In this document: one piece after another, positions 7,186 through 8,748 of the stretch
How the letters are laid out: every line of letters begins with the position of its first letter
Numbering within the stretch: position 1 is the stretch's first letter
Assembly: GCA_004525825.1 (NCBI GenBank)
Contig: SPBY01000105.1
Span: forward strand, 1 to 8,748
From: Bacteroidia bacterium
GTDB lineage: Bacteria; Bacteroidota; Bacteroidia; Bacteroidales; GCA-2748055
DNA length: 8,748 nucleotides
Direction: 5' to 3'
The notes under the pieces: model-generated
The model's input: the letters and a program-made list of their open reading frames with translations, nothing else
The model's database searches: none
Told to the model about the DNA's origin: nothing
Translations under genes and position numbers: made by a program

Positions 7186-7833
7186 CTAAGGTACCTCGTT
7201 CAATCCGCTACGGTCGCGGTGTCCGAAGTCCATGACACAGTTGTTCCTGTATGTCTTATGGGGACGGATGGCCACGCCGACGGAATTGAAATCGACCATG
7301 AGGATGTTATGCCGATGCCCCTGGTCCTGTACCCCCTCATCGATCAACAGGGAAATGACAATATCGATGGCAGTCTCATATCCGTAGGAGCAGTTTTCTC
7401 CCACGTGGGTGTAAGGGTTCCCCATGAGAGAATCAAAACGTTTCTTAAAATCCTGGTGGCCAACGAGTCCCGTTTTGCCTGACTTAATCGCATGTCCCTG
7501 GGCTTCTGCGGTCAGATCCTGTTCGGGCTGCAAGGGAACCCATCTCTCCACCTTGTTCAGATCTTTGCGAAGCGATCTGAGATAGGAGCTGTTTTCCACC
7601 TGCTTCTCCTGCACATAGGCCGCCAGGAAGGTCCGGGCAAAAAGGGGGCCATCATGCCTGGCCATGTTCATGAAAAGGATCACTTTCTTCTCCTCTTCAC
7701 TGAGGTAATTTACCTGACTGGCGGTATTTAGTTCTTTGACCACTTCGGCCTCCCACAAGTCCCACGGATTCTGTGCCAGGGTGAGTGATACCGAAAGCGA
7801 GAGGAAGGTGATCAAAAGAAGCTTACAAATCAT
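7186..7833 (-). CDS. Secreted CAP/SCP-domain protein
   Basis: Small exported protein. Residues 1-20 form a signal peptide (hydrophobic CKLLLITFLSLSVSLTLA, likely cut before QNPW) with no lipobox Cys at the cleavage site. Residues 45-205 are a bacterial CAP (SCP/PR-1, YkwD-like) domain. It has ILFMNMAR at the first helix, His114 and His126, THVGENCSYG with Glu146, and QGHRHNIL with His173, followed by VGVAIRPH. The residues that form the CAP cavity therefore look intact. Cys148 and Cys199 could form a disulfide in the periplasm or outside the cell. Bacterial CAP proteins are widespread, but their molecular role is mostly unknown, so I assign no activity. Its ATG overlaps the GNAT stop by 4 nt (ATGA, 7833-7830), which indicates translational coupling. 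It ends 3 nt from the convergent ccsBA stop. Confidence 0.9.
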   Translation of the reverse strand: MICKLLLITFLSLSVSLTLAQNPWDLWEAEVVKELNTASQVNYLSEEEKKVILFMNMARHDGPLFARTFLAAYVQEKQVENSSYLRSLRKDLNKVERWVPLQPEQDLTAEAQGHAIKSGKTGLVGHQDFKKRFDSLMGNPYTHVGENCSYGYETAIDIVISLLIDEGVQDQGHRHNILMVDFNSVGVAIRPHKTYRNNCVMDFGHRDRSGLNEVP

Positions 7834-8249
7834 GATGGGTATTTTAGCATGTAAACATCAAAGTCTCCCAACAGTTCAAATCCAAGGCTACGGTAGAGCT
7901 GGATGGCGGGAAGGTTGTCAGGGCTTACTTCAAGTTTAACTGAATATCCTCTCTCCCTGGCAAAAGCAAGTGATTCCAGGGCCAGGGTGCGGCCATATCC
8001 CTGGTTCTGAAAAGGGGGTGATATGGCAAAATGATGCAGGAGTATCCGTCTTCCATCCCAGGTGAGCCAAGAGGTGGCCACGATGTTGCCTGTCTCAGGA
8101 TCTTCCATCACGAGGAATTTTCCCCCCATGTCATTGCAACGCTCTATAATCCGGGGGGTGTCACCGCGTTCCACCATAAAAATGCCGGTATCTATCCAGA
8201 GTGCTTCGATCTGAGGAAAATCGTTGGATTGGTAGTCCCGGATAAGCAT
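7830..8249 (-). CDS. GNAT-family N-acetyltransferase
   Basis: Cytoplasmic acyltransferase of 139 residues, the usual length for a single GNAT domain. It opens with the typical MLIRDYQSNDFPQIEALW strand-helix. The core strand LLHHFAISPPF (71-80) leads into the acetyl-CoA pyrophosphate loop QNQGYGR (81-87, the Q/RxxGxG/A motif A), followed by a helix. Motif B is visible as LEVSPDNLPAIQLYRSLGF (106-124), with the conserved Asn112 and Tyr119. It should transfer an acetyl group from acetyl-CoA to an amine, but the substrate cannot be told from sequence; it is not clearly RimI or an aminoglycoside type. It starts 4 nt after the NfeD stop and overlaps the CAP gene by 4 nt, so it is the middle gene of a tight three-gene unit. 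No good Shine-Dalgarno sequence precedes the ATG. Confidence 0.9.
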   Translation of the reverse strand: MLIRDYQSNDFPQIEALWIDTGIFMVERGDTPRIIERCNDMGGKFLVMEDPETGNIVATSWLTWDGRRILLHHFAISPPFQNQGYGRTLALESLAFARERGYSVKLEVSPDNLPAIQLYRSLGFELLGDFDVYMLKYPS

Positions 8250-8253
8250 ATTC

Positions 8254-8748
8254 TTATGCTTTTACCACATAAACCTGTCCGGTTTCATAGCGAAGCACTT
8301 TGATGGCATCACCTTTTTCAATGAATCCGTATTCCGAGGCGGCATCATAGAGTTTGTTGTGGATCATCACCTTACCCGATGGACGAAGCACCGTGTGGGC
8401 CACTCCCGCTTCTCCCACCAGGGAATACTGTTCGGTCTCCACCCCTATGAAGCCCTCTTCAATGCGTTGCTCGCTTTTCAGGGAGAGCCTGCTGAAAGCG
8501 GTGGAAGTAAGTAGTTTACGTGTAGCCCAAAGGGATGTGATCAATCCCAGGAGCGCCGCTACCAGGACCAGGCTAAGGGATCGCATGAGCAAGCTGAGCC
8601 CTTCTCCCGTAAATTCAGGATCCTCAAATACTACATTGTCGACCAGGCTAAGGGTCAAGCCTGTGATCACGGCAATAATTCCGGCCACACCTGCCACTCC
8701 GAAACCGGGAATGGCAAAGATTTCGACCATGATTAGAATGATGCCCAC
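8254..8748 (-). CDS. nfeD: NfeD-family membrane protein, C-terminal part
   Basis: The frame is open to the right edge; the first visible codon is GTG (8748-8746) and is probably an internal valine. The visible 164 residues start with a membrane segment carrying GIILIMVEIFAIPGFGVAG, the NfeD signature, then a second hydrophobic stretch (about 18-36) and a third helix (about 55-76). Residues 108-164 form the soluble NfeD OB-fold: VGEAGVAHTVLRPSGKVMI, a DAASEYGFIEKGD turn and the closing strand GQVYVVKA. NfeD proteins usually work with SPFH/flotillin-like proteins in membrane microdomains. Long forms carry an N-terminal ClpP-class serine protease domain. Which form this is depends on sequence beyond the edge; the membrane region at the cut would suit either. 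It is the most upstream visible gene of the minus-strand unit, with the GNAT gene 4 nt downstream. Confidence 0.9.
   Translation of the reverse strand: MGIILIMVEIFAIPGFGVAGVAGIIAVITGLTLSLVDNVVFEDPEFTGEGLSLLMRSLSLVLVAALLGLITSLWATRKLLTSTAFSRLSLKSEQRIEEGFIGVETEQYSLVGEAGVAHTVLRPSGKVMIHNKLYDAASEYGFIEKGDAIKVLRYETGQVYVVKA

Noticed and set aside
7205..7220. CCGC-N7-GCGG hairpin near the end of the CAP gene as a ccsBA terminator
   Set aside because: The stem is 4 bp, lies inside the CAP coding sequence and lacks a following T-run.

Overview
The window looks like a chromosomal segment from a Bacteroidetes (Bacteroidota) bacterium, probably an anaerobic or microaerophilic relative of the Bacteroidales. 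This is inferred from gene architecture, not from a marker gene. The evidence is a FeoA-FeoB fusion, a very large fused ResB/ResC-type cytochrome c synthase, AT-rich leaders with little Shine-Dalgarno signal, and TAnnTTTG-like promoter boxes. Base composition looks moderate and even, with no mobile element, tRNA, rRNA or CRISPR array visible.

Layout. Positions 1-215 (minus) hold the start of a secreted WD40-type beta-propeller protein that begins with TTG and runs off the left edge. Positions 216-345 are a divergent intergenic region with candidate promoters for both sides and a degenerate Fur-like inverted repeat. Positions 346-7182 (plus) carry three large membrane-protein genes in a row: an SO_0444-type Cu/Zn efflux permease with a C-terminal heavy-metal-associated (HMA) domain, a FeoA-FeoB ferrous iron transporter that starts 3 nt after the permease stop, and a 1018-residue CcsBA cytochrome c synthase 36 nt further on. 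Positions 7186-8748 (minus) carry a compact convergent operon, in transcription order: NfeD-family membrane protein (cut by the right edge), GNAT acetyltransferase, secreted CAP/SCP-domain protein.

How the genes may work together. The plus-strand cluster joins export of toxic soft metals, import of Fe(II) and attachment of haem to c-type cytochromes. A plausible reading, which is inference, is an iron-to-haem-protein supply line with protection against copper or zinc, metals known to interfere with iron enzymes and cytochrome assembly. The minus-strand operon concerns the envelope (NfeD, secreted CAP protein), but its shared purpose is unknown.

Every complete gene belongs to a known family, and I see no clearly new system. 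The most notable points are the metal/cytochrome gene combination, an extra periplasmic domain preceded by a signal-like segment inside CcsBA, and the uncharacterised NfeD-GNAT-CAP operon.
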